Shown here one piece after another: positions 8,256 to 17,827 of a stretch of 51,103 nt of DNA. A program made the position numbers and the translations under genes. Position 1 is the stretch's first letter. Every line of letters begins with the position of its first letter. The stretch lies in NCBI GenBank assembly GCA_002431395.1, contig DJEU01000013.1:1-51103 (forward strand), in the 5' to 3' direction. The DNA comes from Lachnoclostridium sp. UBA5890. Its GTDB lineage: Bacteria; Bacillota; Clostridia; Lachnospirales; Lachnospiraceae. Below the pieces are notes generated by a model. That model searched no databases. It was not told the DNA's origin and was given only the letters and a program-made list of their open reading frames with translations.

Positions 8256-11129
8256 CTACAATTTCCTAATATATTCTTTATATTCATCATACACATAGTA
8301 ATTCATCCCATCTGTATCTACCAACACATCTCCTAATTCTTCCAATGCTATTTCATTTATTTTTTCAATTTCAAGAACTATATTGATTCCTTTACTATCT
8401 GCAAATTGTTTTGCTGCAGTAAAACCAGATTCTGGTTCAATCAAAAGTTTTAGTATTTTTGCCTGAATATCTGAATCACTACCGACTTCTTCATTAACAT
8501 CCACACTTAACTGTTCAGTATCGTCATCGTCAATAACCAGTCGTTCTTGATTAGTCAATAACACTTGTCTTGCTTCTTCTATTCTACTCTGATCCACATG
8601 ACCATATAGCATTGCATTTTCAAACTCTATTTTTGCATCATCCACTTCTATGACAGACTTCCTACTATAATTAATTAAATGTTCTATTGAACCTCTACAC
8701 ATTGCGGACTGCTGAATATTATTTCTATTACAAACTTCTTCAACAGCCCTTCTTACACAGTCAAACAGTTCTCCTGTTTCAAATAGCATTTCTATCTCTG
8801 GATAATATGTACACATCTTATTTATATCAATCTTGAAATTTGCATTTAATCCAAGCCAATCTCGCAAATACAATTCACAGATTTTACCAATTGTTTCAAC
8901 AAAGAAACGACTCTTAAAATATGTTTCTCTTTTCCTAAAAAGTACATATTTCATTTCTCTCTGAATTCTATTGAATTCTGTTGAAATGGTTTCAAATTCT
9001 GTAATATCCCTTGATTGAAAAACTTCTGCAATTTTAAAAAGTGTATTTCCTGACAATATCATTCGCTTGAATGGTTCTCTTCTTTTTTCGGAAATTTCGT
9101 AATCAAGTGTTTTCCAATATTCATCCAGATTAAAACCATGTATTGCAAACATTGATTTTAATTTTGCTACTGTTTCCTTTAAACATTTTTCTAGGATATC
9201 TCCCTTTTCATCAACAGTAGCTGTTGGTCCTTTACCAATTCTATAATCTGCATTTTTACTAAAAAAGAGCAGATAGTGATTCTCAAGTAAATCAGTCATA
9301 TCTATTTCATTAATTGCTTTCTGAGGCTTATCCCCCTCAAAGTATATTTGATATGCGAATAATTTTTTGAATTCCTCATAAGTTATATCCGGACAATAAG
9401 TGATCCAATAATCTCTTATCCACATCAAAACTTCCTCTCTTTGAAAATCCGGATAATAATGATTCCACAATTTTGTCATAACAACTAATAACCACTCTTT
9501 ATTTTCGATTATATCTGCATTTCCAATTTGATGCATCAAAATTACAGCGTTAACACTTCTGTTAGGAAAAATAATTGTTCCTTTCTTTATTAAATCGACC
9601 CAAAGGGAATATCCTCTACTATCTTCTGCTATTTGTTTTAGTAACACAAATTCCCTAACTTCATCACCGTTCAAGAAATTATAAAGAATCATTCCATCTT
9701 CTTCATAGTTTCCTTCATAAGGTTTTATCTTGCCCAATAAATCAGCATATTCCTTCATATTTTTCTTAAATTTAGTAATATTTGTATTCGGTTCTGAATA
9801 ATCAAGAACCTGTCTATCGTCTATCTTTATTCCTTGTATATATGAATGGACATCAACTTCATAATCTAAATACTGTTTATCATAGTTTTCAAGCACTTCA
9901 TTAACTGTCTTATAATATGGTAAAATTTTAGTTTCTGTTTTTTCCTTAATCTCCTCTGTCTTTGGTATTACCTTTGGTGTAGCTACTGGAATTTCTTCAA
10001 ACACAAATCTTGTTTCATGTATATATGTATCTATTACATCTTCAACGATTCGCTCTATTTCTCCGGATTGCACTAGCTCATTAAGTCGTAAGGTTCCATA
10101 TTTTTTTGTATAATTAGGTTTCAAAGCCCTTTTATGCTCAGCTTTCTTTCTGCAAATATTTTCAATTACCTTTACTAAATATGCAATGAATTCTCCATTA
10201 TGATATAGATAAATCCTTCCAGATACCATTTGTCCTCCGGAAATCTTTCCTTCTTTTGAAATTGCATCCTTATCCCATGTATGTTCTTTGGAATTATATT
10301 CGTAGTTCACACCAGCAAAGTTAAACGAATGTTGATATTGTATTCTATCCGTAAACAAGAATAGTTTTCCTTCCCATGGCGTAGATTGATATATTCTCCA
10401 TCTTACTTTGCTTTTTTTACCAACAATAAATTCTGACAGAACCAGATTATGTGCTTTCATGCAGTCACTAATTGCATAAAATACTTTGTCAAACACCTCA
10501 TCAATAATTCTGGCATCTTTTCTACTCAAATAAAAATTACTTTTTTTGTCTAATTTGTATGCTGACGATCTCATAACTGCATCAAAACAATTGTTGTAAT
10601 CATTGTTCAGTATTTTATAGTCTTGATTCCATATTTCAAAATTTCCACTTGCAAGCTCATCTAATTCTTTCTTTTTTTCAATGAACATCCCATTGATAAT
10701 ACAATACGCTAAAATCCAAGGAATTAAATATTTCTCTACCTTCTTATCAAAATTTCTGTATTCCTTAAATGTGTTAATCAAAAGATGATAAACACCTTCC
10801 TTGCTTGAAGCATGTACCCCCGTTAAAAGTTCATAAATAAACACATAAAAATAGGATGCATCACAAGGCATAACATTCCCTTCCAATGCATGTGTTCTCC
10901 AATAAATATAGTATTGAAACTGTTCTTTTTCCATCAATGCATAACTTGGAAAATAATACTTAAATTCTACTGGTTGTATAATCGAACCATTCCAGCGTAC
11001 ATCTTCGAGTTTTTTTATTAATTTATAGAATCTTTCTGGTGACATCACATTCATCTGCGTATAATAATATCTTGCTTTATACAGTATTTTATAATAATCG
11101 TCTGTATTATTTTCATTCATATATCTCAT
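8256..11129 (-). CDS. TerB-N / TerB-C domain protein
   Basis: This is a protein of about 957 residues. Near the N terminus, EQFQYYIYWRTHALEGN followed by ASYFYVFIYELLTG matches the TerB-N domain. The last 70 residues (ILKLLIEPESGFTAAKQFADSKGI...ALEELGDVLVDTDG...YDEYKEYI) match the TerB-C domain. The long middle has no motif I recognise. The family is known from comparative genomics of tellurite-resistance-associated stress and phage-defence operons with ATPases and helicases. Start choice is uncertain: ATG at 11129 or GTG at 11138, both behind AGGAAGGTG. The gene is strikingly AT-rich compared with its upstream neighbours. Confidence 0.8.
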   Translation of the reverse strand: MRYMNENNTDDYYKILYKARYYYTQMNVMSPERFYKLIKKLEDVRWNGSIIQPVEFKYYFPSYALMEKEQFQYYIYWRTHALEGNVMPCDASYFYVFIYELLTGVHASSKEGVYHLLINTFKEYRNFDKKVEKYLIPWILAYCIINGMFIEKKKELDELASGNFEIWNQDYKILNNDYNNCFDAVMRSSAYKLDKKSNFYLSRKDARIIDEVFDKVFYAISDCMKAHNLVLSEFIVGKKSKVRWRIYQSTPWEGKLFLFTDRIQYQHSFNFAGVNYEYNSKEHTWDKDAISKEGKISGGQMVSGRIYLYHNGEFIAYLVKVIENICRKKAEHKRALKPNYTKKYGTLRLNELVQSGEIERIVEDVIDTYIHETRFVFEEIPVATPKVIPKTEEIKEKTETKILPYYKTVNEVLENYDKQYLDYEVDVHSYIQGIKIDDRQVLDYSEPNTNITKFKKNMKEYADLLGKIKPYEGNYEEDGMILYNFLNGDEVREFVLLKQIAEDSRGYSLWVDLIKKGTIIFPNRSVNAVILMHQIGNADIIENKEWLLVVMTKLWNHYYPDFQREEVLMWIRDYWITYCPDITYEEFKKLFAYQIYFEGDKPQKAINEIDMTDLLENHYLLFFSKNADYRIGKGPTATVDEKGDILEKCLKETVAKLKSMFAIHGFNLDEYWKTLDYEISEKRREPFKRMILSGNTLFKIAEVFQSRDITEFETISTEFNRIQREMKYVLFRKRETYFKSRFFVETIGKICELYLRDWLGLNANFKIDINKMCTYYPEIEMLFETGELFDCVRRAVEEVCNRNNIQQSAMCRGSIEHLINYSRKSVIEVDDAKIEFENAMLYGHVDQSRIEEARQVLLTNQERLVIDDDDTEQLSVDVNEEVGSDSDIQAKILKLLIEPESGFTAAKQFADSKGINIVLEIEKINEIALEELGDVLVDTDGMNYYVYDEYKEYIRKL

Positions 11130-11147
11130 GCTATGCACTTCACCTTC

Positions 11148-11981
11148 CTATATTCTACAAAAATATGCAATTACCACAGTGACATCATCACCGCATCCAA
11201 GCTCACTCGTCTCCTTGAGCCACTTTTCAAGATTATCTCTTACTGCCTCGTATCCATGTTCGCCAATCATTTTATAATACTCTCTGCAGGTTTTATGGAA
11301 CTCCTCTTCGTTTACAAAACTATTGGAAAATCCATCTGTTGATAGCATATATAAATATGGCACATCATCTGCTGCGTTCTTTCTCCTTATGGATGCTACC
11401 GATTTTCTCCATGCATCCAGTTTGGATAACGAATGTGTCTCTGTGCCAAGGAACTTCTCCGGCTCTACCAATGGTGAAATCTCATCACTTGTAATATAAT
11501 TAATATCACCATCACCTATCTGAAATGAAAATACAAAAGTATCTGTAATCAACATTCCCAACAAGGTCGTACCATACAGCGAATATACTTTCTTCCAGTC
11601 TATATTGCCATTATCATCCTTGACATTTTCAGCCTTATTCTTGTAATATGACTTTTTTACTCTTGTCTGCCATTCTTCACATATATCCTGTGCGAAGCGC
11701 ATATCGCCTTCTCTGTTCAGAAACGTTACCAGATTCGTGAGTCCATCCTTTTCTTTTCCATAATTAAGCAGATAATTTTTCATTATTGTACAGAAAGTAT
11801 TTACTGCAATCAAAGAACCTCTGTCGCTTCTGGGGCACTTTGAGCTGCCATGTCCATCTGCTACAGCTATAATCGTGATCTTATCTGAAATTTCTTCTAT
11901 CTTGCAGTTATCCTGAAGAGGTAATCCATTCTTTTCGTGAGTAGCGCCTTTTACACTTTTACCAAATACATAACGCTTCAT
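11148..11981 (-). CDS. PP2C-family Ser/Thr protein phosphatase (TerY-P triad)
   Basis: The 277-residue protein has the PP2C metal-binding motifs: ADGHGSSK near residue 44, LSTDGFSNSF, and CGDDVTVVIAYF close to the C terminus. The start at 11981 has AAGGAGGG five nt upstream; the reading can extend to 12002 but then overlaps the VWA gene. With the VWA protein and kinase just upstream it forms the TerY-P phosphorylation triad (VWA, PP2C, kinase) known from tellurite/stress/defence gene neighbourhoods. It would reverse phosphorylation by the neighbouring kinase. Confidence 0.9.
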   Translation of the reverse strand: MKRYVFGKSVKGATHEKNGLPLQDNCKIEEISDKITIIAVADGHGSSKCPRSDRGSLIAVNTFCTIMKNYLLNYGKEKDGLTNLVTFLNREGDMRFAQDICEEWQTRVKKSYYKNKAENVKDDNGNIDWKKVYSLYGTTLLGMLITDTFVFSFQIGDGDINYITSDEISPLVEPEKFLGTETHSLSKLDAWRKSVASIRRKNAADDVPYLYMLSTDGFSNSFVNEEEFHKTCREYYKMIGEHGYEAVRDNLEKWLKETSELGCGDDVTVVIAYFCRI

Positions 11982-11995
11982 GAAATCCCTCCTTT

Positions 11996-12748
11996 TTACC
12001 AAACTGCGCCATCGTCAAAATCATCCGGGCTAGGAATATTACTCATATCTATGACAAGCGGGGCTCCTCCATTTGCAGGTGCAAAAGGATCTCCACTGCC
12101 TGCCGGTGTAGATCCTGCGTCAGCATTCATAGGTTTGCTTGCCGGAGCGGATACCATAGATGCAGTTGTAGATGCCCATTTAATCATTTTTGCAAGTGCA
12201 GCTGCATTGTTTGCCTGTAATATCAGTTCCTTGTTACCTGTAAAGTCTTCAAGTACATCATCATCTGCATCCGATCCAATAGATATTGCAATCTTAACTG
12301 CTTTCTTGAACCAAGGAAGTGCTTTCAACTTATTCAGTCCGTCCTTGTAAGAATCTGTTGGCTGTCCATCGGACAGTAAAACAATTACCGGCGGTAATGC
12401 CCGTGTTGGCATTGGCGGAATAGAAAGCTGTGCTGCCAGTAATTCAAATGCTTTTCCCATCTCTGTTACACCATTTGCTTCCAGCGGATTCCATGAATAA
12501 TCATCAACCGGTACAGGCTTTGCTGTAAGCCAGCTTGCCCCAGATGAAAATTGAAGTGCCCTAATAAGTAGCTGTGCATTTGGATTATTATCCGCAGCTG
12601 ATGCCATCTCCGGAATACACTCCTCAATAGCTGTATTCACTACTTCCATCTTTCCGTCATAAGACATTGAACCTGAACAATCCACCACCCAAAAGAAATG
12701 AATCGGTCTGCTTGCCAGTTCTCCTCCTGGTCTTTGTAAATCTGCCAT
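11996..12748 (-). CDS. TerY-type VWA domain protein (TerY-P triad)
   Basis: The 250-residue protein begins RPIHFFWVVDCSGSMSYDGK and contains a complete MIDAS metal site (DCSGSMS near residue 24, plus LLSDGQPTD), as in TerY. The C-terminal 60 residues are rich in Ala, Pro, Gly and Ser, with a possible binding tail ending in FDDGAVW. It is a metal-dependent protein-binding module and the likely substrate or scaffold of the kinase and phosphatase on either side. It overlaps the longer reading of the PP2C gene and follows the kinase stop by 15 nt. Confidence 0.9.
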   Translation of the reverse strand: MADLQRPGGELASRPIHFFWVVDCSGSMSYDGKMEVVNTAIEECIPEMASAADNNPNAQLLIRALQFSSGASWLTAKPVPVDDYSWNPLEANGVTEMGKAFELLAAQLSIPPMPTRALPPVIVLLSDGQPTDSYKDGLNKLKALPWFKKAVKIAISIGSDADDDVLEDFTGNKELILQANNAAALAKMIKWASTTASMVSAPASKPMNADAGSTPAGSGDPFAPANGGAPLVIDMSNIPSPDDFDDGAVW

Positions 12749-12763
12749 AACAATTTCCTCCTT

Positions 12764-14062
12764 TTACTTGAACTCTCCGACTGACTCAGAGAAATGTATT
12801 TTCACGCCTGCTGCAATACCTGCTGTCTTTCCTACTTCAACAGGAATCTGTGTTCCATCCGCTTTTTCATATGTCCAGTTTAATTTATCTTCATTACGGA
12901 TTCCCCACAATGCCGGATTCTTTGGATTCTGAACTACTTCTCCAACTACTGTTTCCATATCAAAATCACTATAAATGTGATGATGTAACAGCTTACTGTT
13001 CTGATTTAATACCACAGTATTCTTTCCAATCACAATCCTTGTTGGTACTTTCACTGTCTGCTGACAATTCCAACATGTATGTGCCGCACCATTTGCTTCG
13101 AGGCTTTCATCATAGAAAACACTTGCTCCACAAGTGCATTTCATCAATCCACTCATCATATTGGCAAATAAGTTCATCCATTCAGGCTCCGTTACTCGCT
13201 TGCTTGGATTGTTAAGTCCCACTGTAAATGATTTGATAAACAACTGGCGCAGCTGTTCCGGATATAACGGCCAATATATATTGGCGTTATCATGGATTCC
13301 CGGCACCGGTCTGTTTGTCTTATTATCCGGATCAAAGATAAAAATAGGATCCGTTCCATAGAGCTTTACTCTGGCTGCCATATCCATACACTTGATGCTT
13401 GCTTCCTGCTTCCCCTCCAATGGGTGATTTACCATGAAAAGGTAAAACAGTAATACCGCTAATGAATATCTGTCCGTATCCCTTGATGGTCTCGCCTCAC
13501 CTCTTACAATCTCAGGTGCCATAAATCCCGGTGTGCCAAGAACTCCTCCCGGCTTGCTGTTGCCATATGATACATTGTCATTGTCGCAAATCAAGACATC
13601 TCCGTTATCCGGATTAAAGAACAGATTTCCAAATGAAATATCCTGATACTTTGCCCCGGCAATATGTAAATTTCGATACCCCTTTGTAAGATTAAATGCT
13701 GTCCTGCATATGACATAAAATGAAGGATTTACACGATTCTTCATCAAGTCCACTATGCTCTTATAATTCTTTGGACGAAGCGGCATGATATACCCAAACA
13801 ATGTGCCCTGCGATGGAACAATCAGTTCCATCGGCCAGAGAAACGAACTATCCGGTGCGCCCTTTGCAATAATCTCTTCCAATAATTTCTTCTGCCGTGC
13901 TGTGGCACTTCCCTTGAAATACCATTTCAACGCATAATGCTTTCCATCACATTCCACATCATAGACTTCACCTTGTCCACCGGCGCCCAGAAGATTCACT
14001 ACAGTATACTTATTCCCGCTTTCTGAAGTAAGTATTGTTCCGTTTTTTAACTGTCCCTCCAT
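12764..14062 (-). CDS. Eukaryote-like Ser/Thr kinase with zinc ribbon and C-terminal FHA-like tail (TerY-P triad)
   Basis: The 432-residue protein has a glycine loop GAGGQGEV (26-33), the ATP-anchoring lysine in ALKWY (K46), a catalytic loop YQDISFGN near residue 140, a DFG equivalent reading CDNDN, and GTPGFMAPEI. HRD is replaced by YQD and DFG by DND, with the key aspartates kept, so activity is likely. After the kinase fold, CTCGAS...CWNCQQ forms a zinc ribbon. The last 90 residues (IGKNTVVLNQNSKLLHHHI) resemble an FHA-like fold, which is tentative. Its ATG overlaps the previous stop (TAATG), implying translational coupling. Confidence 0.9.
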   Translation of the reverse strand: MEGQLKNGTILTSESGNKYTVVNLLGAGGQGEVYDVECDGKHYALKWYFKGSATARQKKLLEEIIAKGAPDSSFLWPMELIVPSQGTLFGYIMPLRPKNYKSIVDLMKNRVNPSFYVICRTAFNLTKGYRNLHIAGAKYQDISFGNLFFNPDNGDVLICDNDNVSYGNSKPGGVLGTPGFMAPEIVRGEARPSRDTDRYSLAVLLFYLFMVNHPLEGKQEASIKCMDMAARVKLYGTDPIFIFDPDNKTNRPVPGIHDNANIYWPLYPEQLRQLFIKSFTVGLNNPSKRVTEPEWMNLFANMMSGLMKCTCGASVFYDESLEANGAAHTCWNCQQTVKVPTRIVIGKNTVVLNQNSKLLHHHIYSDFDMETVVGEVVQNPKNPALWGIRNEDKLNWTYEKADGTQIPVEVGKTAGIAAGVKIHFSESVGEFK

Positions 14063-14568
14063 TATGGAATCTGCCTCCTTTGTTTCACAAGCTGTAATAC
14101 TTCATATAATAGATTTCCATCATCAACATACATATTGTATGTTTTACTGCCAAACTGCAGTTCGCAGGCATCTACATACGGAGTTACCGCTGTTAGATAT
14201 CTATATGCCTTATCAAAGCCCTTTTCAGAAGCTTGAAATACAATTCTCTGATTGGTCACATACAGGATTCCTCGATGCTGTACAAGCTCACCATGCTCAA
14301 TCGGCTTCGCCACACCCACATTCCAACGATTGCCTTTTAACAATCCCGGTGTACTGTGTCCCACATGCCGATATTGCTTTACTATCTTGATTTCAAGGTT
14401 GATTGCTTTATCAATATAATGGATCTTCTCACCACGCTTGAGAAATAAGCTGTCTGTATTCAATATCGGTAATCTTCCTCCACGGATCTCATTCTTAGCA
14501 GCTGTAGGAAGTATGGAATTTATCTTAGGTGGCTGATTATTGCCAAATATTGCATCCAATAAGCCCAT
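14062..14568 (-). CDS. PH-like domain protein, first gene of the Ter operon
   Basis: The 168-residue protein has the pattern LFLKRGEKIHYID...GILYVTNQRIVFQASEKGF, typical of bacterial PH/GRAM-like domains that read 'gives ... lyvTnkRivF'. The start MGLLDAIFG at 14568 follows AGGTGAT; a longer reading to 14634 would run through the promoter. It is the first gene after the operator/promoter at 14589-14632 and is translationally coupled to the kinase. A binding or localisation role in the phosphorylation module is likely; the ligand is unknown. Confidence 0.75.
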   Translation of the reverse strand: MGLLDAIFGNNQPPKINSILPTAAKNEIRGGRLPILNTDSLFLKRGEKIHYIDKAINLEIKIVKQYRHVGHSTPGLLKGNRWNVGVAKPIEHGELVQHRGILYVTNQRIVFQASEKGFDKAYRYLTAVTPYVDACELQFGSKTYNMYVDDGNLLYEVLQLVKQRRQIP

Positions 14569-14588
14569 ACATATCACCTCTTTCCTGT

Positions 14589-14632
14589 ATTCTATCGTAA
14601 TTTCATGCTTTATGTGTCGCATCGCTGGCGAC
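14589..14632 (-). promoter_or_regulatory. Ter operon promoter with GTCGC-N7-GCGAC operator
   Basis: The inverted repeat GTCGC-N7-GCGAC occupies 14616-14632. On the minus strand it is followed after 21 nt by TAGAAT (14589-14594), a good -10 hexamer. No TTGACA-like -35 box is present. The operator centre falls near -42. The same arrangement occurs at 39432-39475 and 40183-40225. A T-run is absent, so it is not a terminator for the gene before it. Confidence 0.7.
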
Positions 14633-14633
14633 A

Positions 14634-15701
14634 TTACACCAGCTGATACTTAATCTTATTCTTCCTGCAATACTGCTCTGCAAAAGAACCAAAGGAGCAT
14701 TGCACGATAAACATATCATCTGTTCCCGTAAAAGCATCCTGGCCAATCTGCTGTACACTGTCCGGAATCACAATAAAATCCAGACTAGAGCAGCCGAAAA
14801 ATGCACGTTCCCCAATCACATTTAGACCTTCATGCAGCTCCACCTTCTTCAAGCCACTGCAATTCATAAACATCCGATCAGTTACCCTTGCAATGTTATC
14901 CGGTATCTTAATATGCTCCATCGATTGACATTCTGCCAATAACTCATCACCTATCCAGAATACACTCTTTGGAATATCAAGTGTCCGTAAACCGGTTCCT
15001 TTAAAGGCTAGATCTCCGATTGTCTTAAGCAATATGGGCAATGAGATTGATTTTAAACTATTGCAATTTTCAAAAGCTGAGTTTTCAATCTCTTCTATGC
15101 TGACCGGCAATACCACCTGATGCAGTTTCACGCAATCAGAAAATGCATTTAAGCCAATATACTTAAAGCCTTCCGTCAGAATTGCCTCTTCTATGGAAGA
15201 TTTGCTAAAACTGTTATCCGCAATCTCTATAACATTTTCATTGCCAGACCTATTTTGAAATATAATCGTCTGGTTCTTATCTCCACGGAATCCGGTTACA
15301 GCTAATCCATTAGCTCTGCGACTTTTTTCATATACAAATAAATCTCCATATGATTTTCCCGAAGACGACGTATTATCTTTTATCGCCGGACCACCGCCCT
15401 GCTTCTGCACTGATATGTCACAGGTTTTTCCCAATACTTTATTACCATAACAGGAACACCATACTGACACAATCCAATCTGCATTAACTCTGCTGATGCC
15501 ATAATCATCCATCAGTTGCTTCACATATCGGAAAGCAAATGTATTATTGAGCAGATTTGCCTTCTGAATATCCTGAGCAATTCCCATGTTGTATGCCATA
15601 AGAATCAGATTGATATTCTTTGCCTCTTCCGGAAATATATCTTTTACCAATGCAGTAAACTGTCGCTTATCCTCTATTGAATTTTCATACTGTCGAAGCA
15701 T
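14634..15701 (-). CDS. BspA-type leucine-rich-repeat protein with N-terminal helical domain
   Basis: The 355-residue reading has about six BspA-like leucine-rich repeats (pattern 'l..I.lp.sl..Ig..aF..c..L') over roughly residues 150-340. An N-terminal helical domain of about 100 residues (YGISRVNADWIVSVWCSCYGN) precedes them. The start is unclear. The ATG at 15701 has no good ribosome binding site. A strong AGGTGAT at 15731-15737 points to an ATT codon at 15725. Alternatively it serves the ATG at 15732, which would read MNYFEQDFEAMLRQ if one T of a five-T run were missing. There is no signal peptide, unusual for BspA-type repeats, so it probably acts inside the cell. It follows brxL closely and precedes the Ter promoter. 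Confidence 0.75.
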   Translation of the reverse strand: MLRQYENSIEDKRQFTALVKDIFPEEAKNINLILMAYNMGIAQDIQKANLLNNTFAFRYVKQLMDDYGISRVNADWIVSVWCSCYGNKVLGKTCDISVQKQGGGPAIKDNTSSSGKSYGDLFVYEKSRRANGLAVTGFRGDKNQTIIFQNRSGNENVIEIADNSFSKSSIEEAILTEGFKYIGLNAFSDCVKLHQVVLPVSIEEIENSAFENCNSLKSISLPILLKTIGDLAFKGTGLRTLDIPKSVFWIGDELLAECQSMEHIKIPDNIARVTDRMFMNCSGLKKVELHEGLNVIGERAFFGCSSLDFIVIPDSVQQIGQDAFTGTDDMFIVQCSFGSFAEQYCRKNKIKYQLV

Positions 15702-15740
15702 TGCTTCAAAATCCTGCTCAAAAATAATTCATCACCTTCT

Positions 15741-17825
15741 TTACTCTACGCCCAAGGCTTTATAGACTGCTTCTTCCGGAGAAGAATAGAATATCAGACT
15801 GAATGCTCCAACTAAATCTGAGGGTACTGTGCCAAGGTCTGCTGCCGATGTAATTGGAAGAAGAACTTTCTTTGCTCCACTATCAAGGCACACCTGCAAT
15901 GTACTTGCCAATTCTTCCACCTTAATAAGAGTTCCACCAATACTAATCTCACCAAGTACTGCAAGACTGCTGATTGGAGGCTTACTGAGTGCAGCCGATG
16001 AAATAGCAATCAATGTAGAAAGTGCAAGATTACCTGTCATGCCAAGTCCCTGCATATCCTGATAATTGATGATGTAATCCTTGGTTGTTGTACTGATTGA
16101 ACCCGATATTGCATTGCCATTTGCCTTCAGATAATTAAATGCTGTATTGGTTGCTTCCTTTGGCTCTTTTCCTGAACCAATACCTGTGCATGTCAACTTT
16201 CCATTTCCAGGCATCATCTGTGTTTCCAGACGATAACAGCCTATCATTCCAGTTTTTGACTTTGACACTGTATATAAGCATCCCGGCTTACCAATACCTT
16301 CAGGAATCATCTTGCCACCGCCCTGCTCCGGTACAGTTACAAAATGCTCATCAAAACTGTCATTATCTATATATGAGAAATTCACATCATAGAACTCCAT
16401 TCCACCAATCTTCTTAAGCTGCTCTTTTACACGCCTACGAAGTTCAAGTGAAATATCCATAATCTCTGCAACTTCTTCCTTGCTGACTTCTCCATCCGGA
16501 TAAATCAGTTTGATAAATCCGGAAATCAGCTTACGAACAGCAATGGCATCTCTCTGATTTAAGTTATTTCCTAATTTAAAATATTTCTCTGCTATATTAC
16601 TGTAATTATCCTTACGAAGTTCACGCATAAACTCTGACAGATAATCTGTGATAAATCCGTAATCATTTGTAAATGAATCCGGTCTGTACTTAGGAATCTC
16701 CCATCCCGGTATATATGCATGGAAACGATCAAGGAAAGCAGTATCCGTACCCATTTCAGGTGGAAATGGATCAAACAGGCTTGATGTCTTCTGCAATGTC
16801 TCAACACTCTGATTGATATTTCCTACAAAAACCATAGATGCCTTTGCCTGTATCTCAGCTTTACCACGGGAAAATGCGCCGGATGCCATATATCCCTTCA
16901 TAATCTGGATACCATCTTTGTCCTTAAACTTGATACCAGCAACCTCATCAAAGGCTACAACGTCCCACATTCCAACAAGCCCCACTGTATTGTTAGACAT
17001 GTTATAAAACAAATTTGCAACAGTTGTCTGTCCACCAGCTACAAGGATACTATTTGGAGAAATCTGCTCATATATGTATGATTTACCTGTAGAACGAGGT
17101 CCCAATTCGCACATATTGAAATTATTCTCAACAAGCGGAATCATACGGGCAACCAACAGCCACTTCGCTCTGTCAGAAAGCTTGTTTGGCTCCATTCCAG
17201 TAGAACGAAGCAGAATATCCATCCACTCTTCCTTAGTAAATGCTTTACGACCATTCTTTACCTCATCCATATCCACATGTGGCATCTGAATCGGTGTCAG
17301 CTTTCTGATACGGATAGGCTGTGTATTCTTCTTATCTTCCTCGATAAACTCATAATCAAGCTGAAGAATACACCAGATACCGCCACAAAGCAGGCGGTCA
17401 TAATCCTTTACATAGTTAGCGCTAATTGGAATATTCTTAATGCCGAGGTTAGAGAATGTTGCCTCGTACCGGTCTTCCTTTGTATTAAGGACTACTGTAA
17501 TCCTGTCAATAACTGTATAGCTTCCTCTCTCTCGAAGAAGTGACAATATCTTCTGTGCTTCATCCGGGCGGACATAGTTATCACGCAGAATACGCTTCAC
17601 ATTGTCTACACCCTCGTCAATAATCTCCTGATCATCAGAATTACAATACTGTCCGAGAAGATATTCCAATACATATACCGGAACATTTGCGCCCTCTCTG
17701 ATTGATTTCGTTAAATCCTTGCGGACAATACGACCATCATAATATTGACGGAGTTTTTGCTTTATGATTTCTCGTCTGTCGTCGGTTTCGCTTGTTGAAT
17801 CAAAATTTTTTCTTGGTTCATTCAT
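15741..17825 (-). CDS. brxL: BrxL, BREX Lon-like AAA+ protein
   Basis: The 694-residue protein has an AAA+ core with Walker A GPRSTGKS near residue 242 and a Walker B-like VVAFDEVAGI. A C-terminal Lon-like domain (LAVLGEISIGGTLIKVEELASTLQ...GAKKVLLP) follows, as in BREX BrxL. By eye, the Lon serine (GPSAG in Lon) falls at GMTGN and the catalytic lysine at a non-lysine position, so protease activity is doubtful. The length matches BrxL. BrxL is required for phage defence in several type 1 BREX systems. The start at 17825 follows AAAGGAGGGG. It is separated from pglZ here by the inserted AbiG pair. Confidence 0.93.
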   Translation of the reverse strand: MNEPRKNFDSTSETDDRREIIKQKLRQYYDGRIVRKDLTKSIREGANVPVYVLEYLLGQYCNSDDQEIIDEGVDNVKRILRDNYVRPDEAQKILSLLRERGSYTVIDRITVVLNTKEDRYEATFSNLGIKNIPISANYVKDYDRLLCGGIWCILQLDYEFIEEDKKNTQPIRIRKLTPIQMPHVDMDEVKNGRKAFTKEEWMDILLRSTGMEPNKLSDRAKWLLVARMIPLVENNFNMCELGPRSTGKSYIYEQISPNSILVAGGQTTVANLFYNMSNNTVGLVGMWDVVAFDEVAGIKFKDKDGIQIMKGYMASGAFSRGKAEIQAKASMVFVGNINQSVETLQKTSSLFDPFPPEMGTDTAFLDRFHAYIPGWEIPKYRPDSFTNDYGFITDYLSEFMRELRKDNYSNIAEKYFKLGNNLNQRDAIAVRKLISGFIKLIYPDGEVSKEEVAEIMDISLELRRRVKEQLKKIGGMEFYDVNFSYIDNDSFDEHFVTVPEQGGGKMIPEGIGKPGCLYTVSKSKTGMIGCYRLETQMMPGNGKLTCTGIGSGKEPKEATNTAFNYLKANGNAISGSISTTTKDYIINYQDMQGLGMTGNLALSTLIAISSAALSKPPISSLAVLGEISIGGTLIKVEELASTLQVCLDSGAKKVLLPITSAADLGTVPSDLVGAFSLIFYSSPEEAVYKALGVE

Positions 17826-17827
17826 TT

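Noticed and set aside
14616..14632. GTCGC-N7-GCGAC read as a terminator hairpin
   Set aside because: The stem is only 5 bp and no T-run follows on either strand; constant spacing to a -10 box favours an operator.
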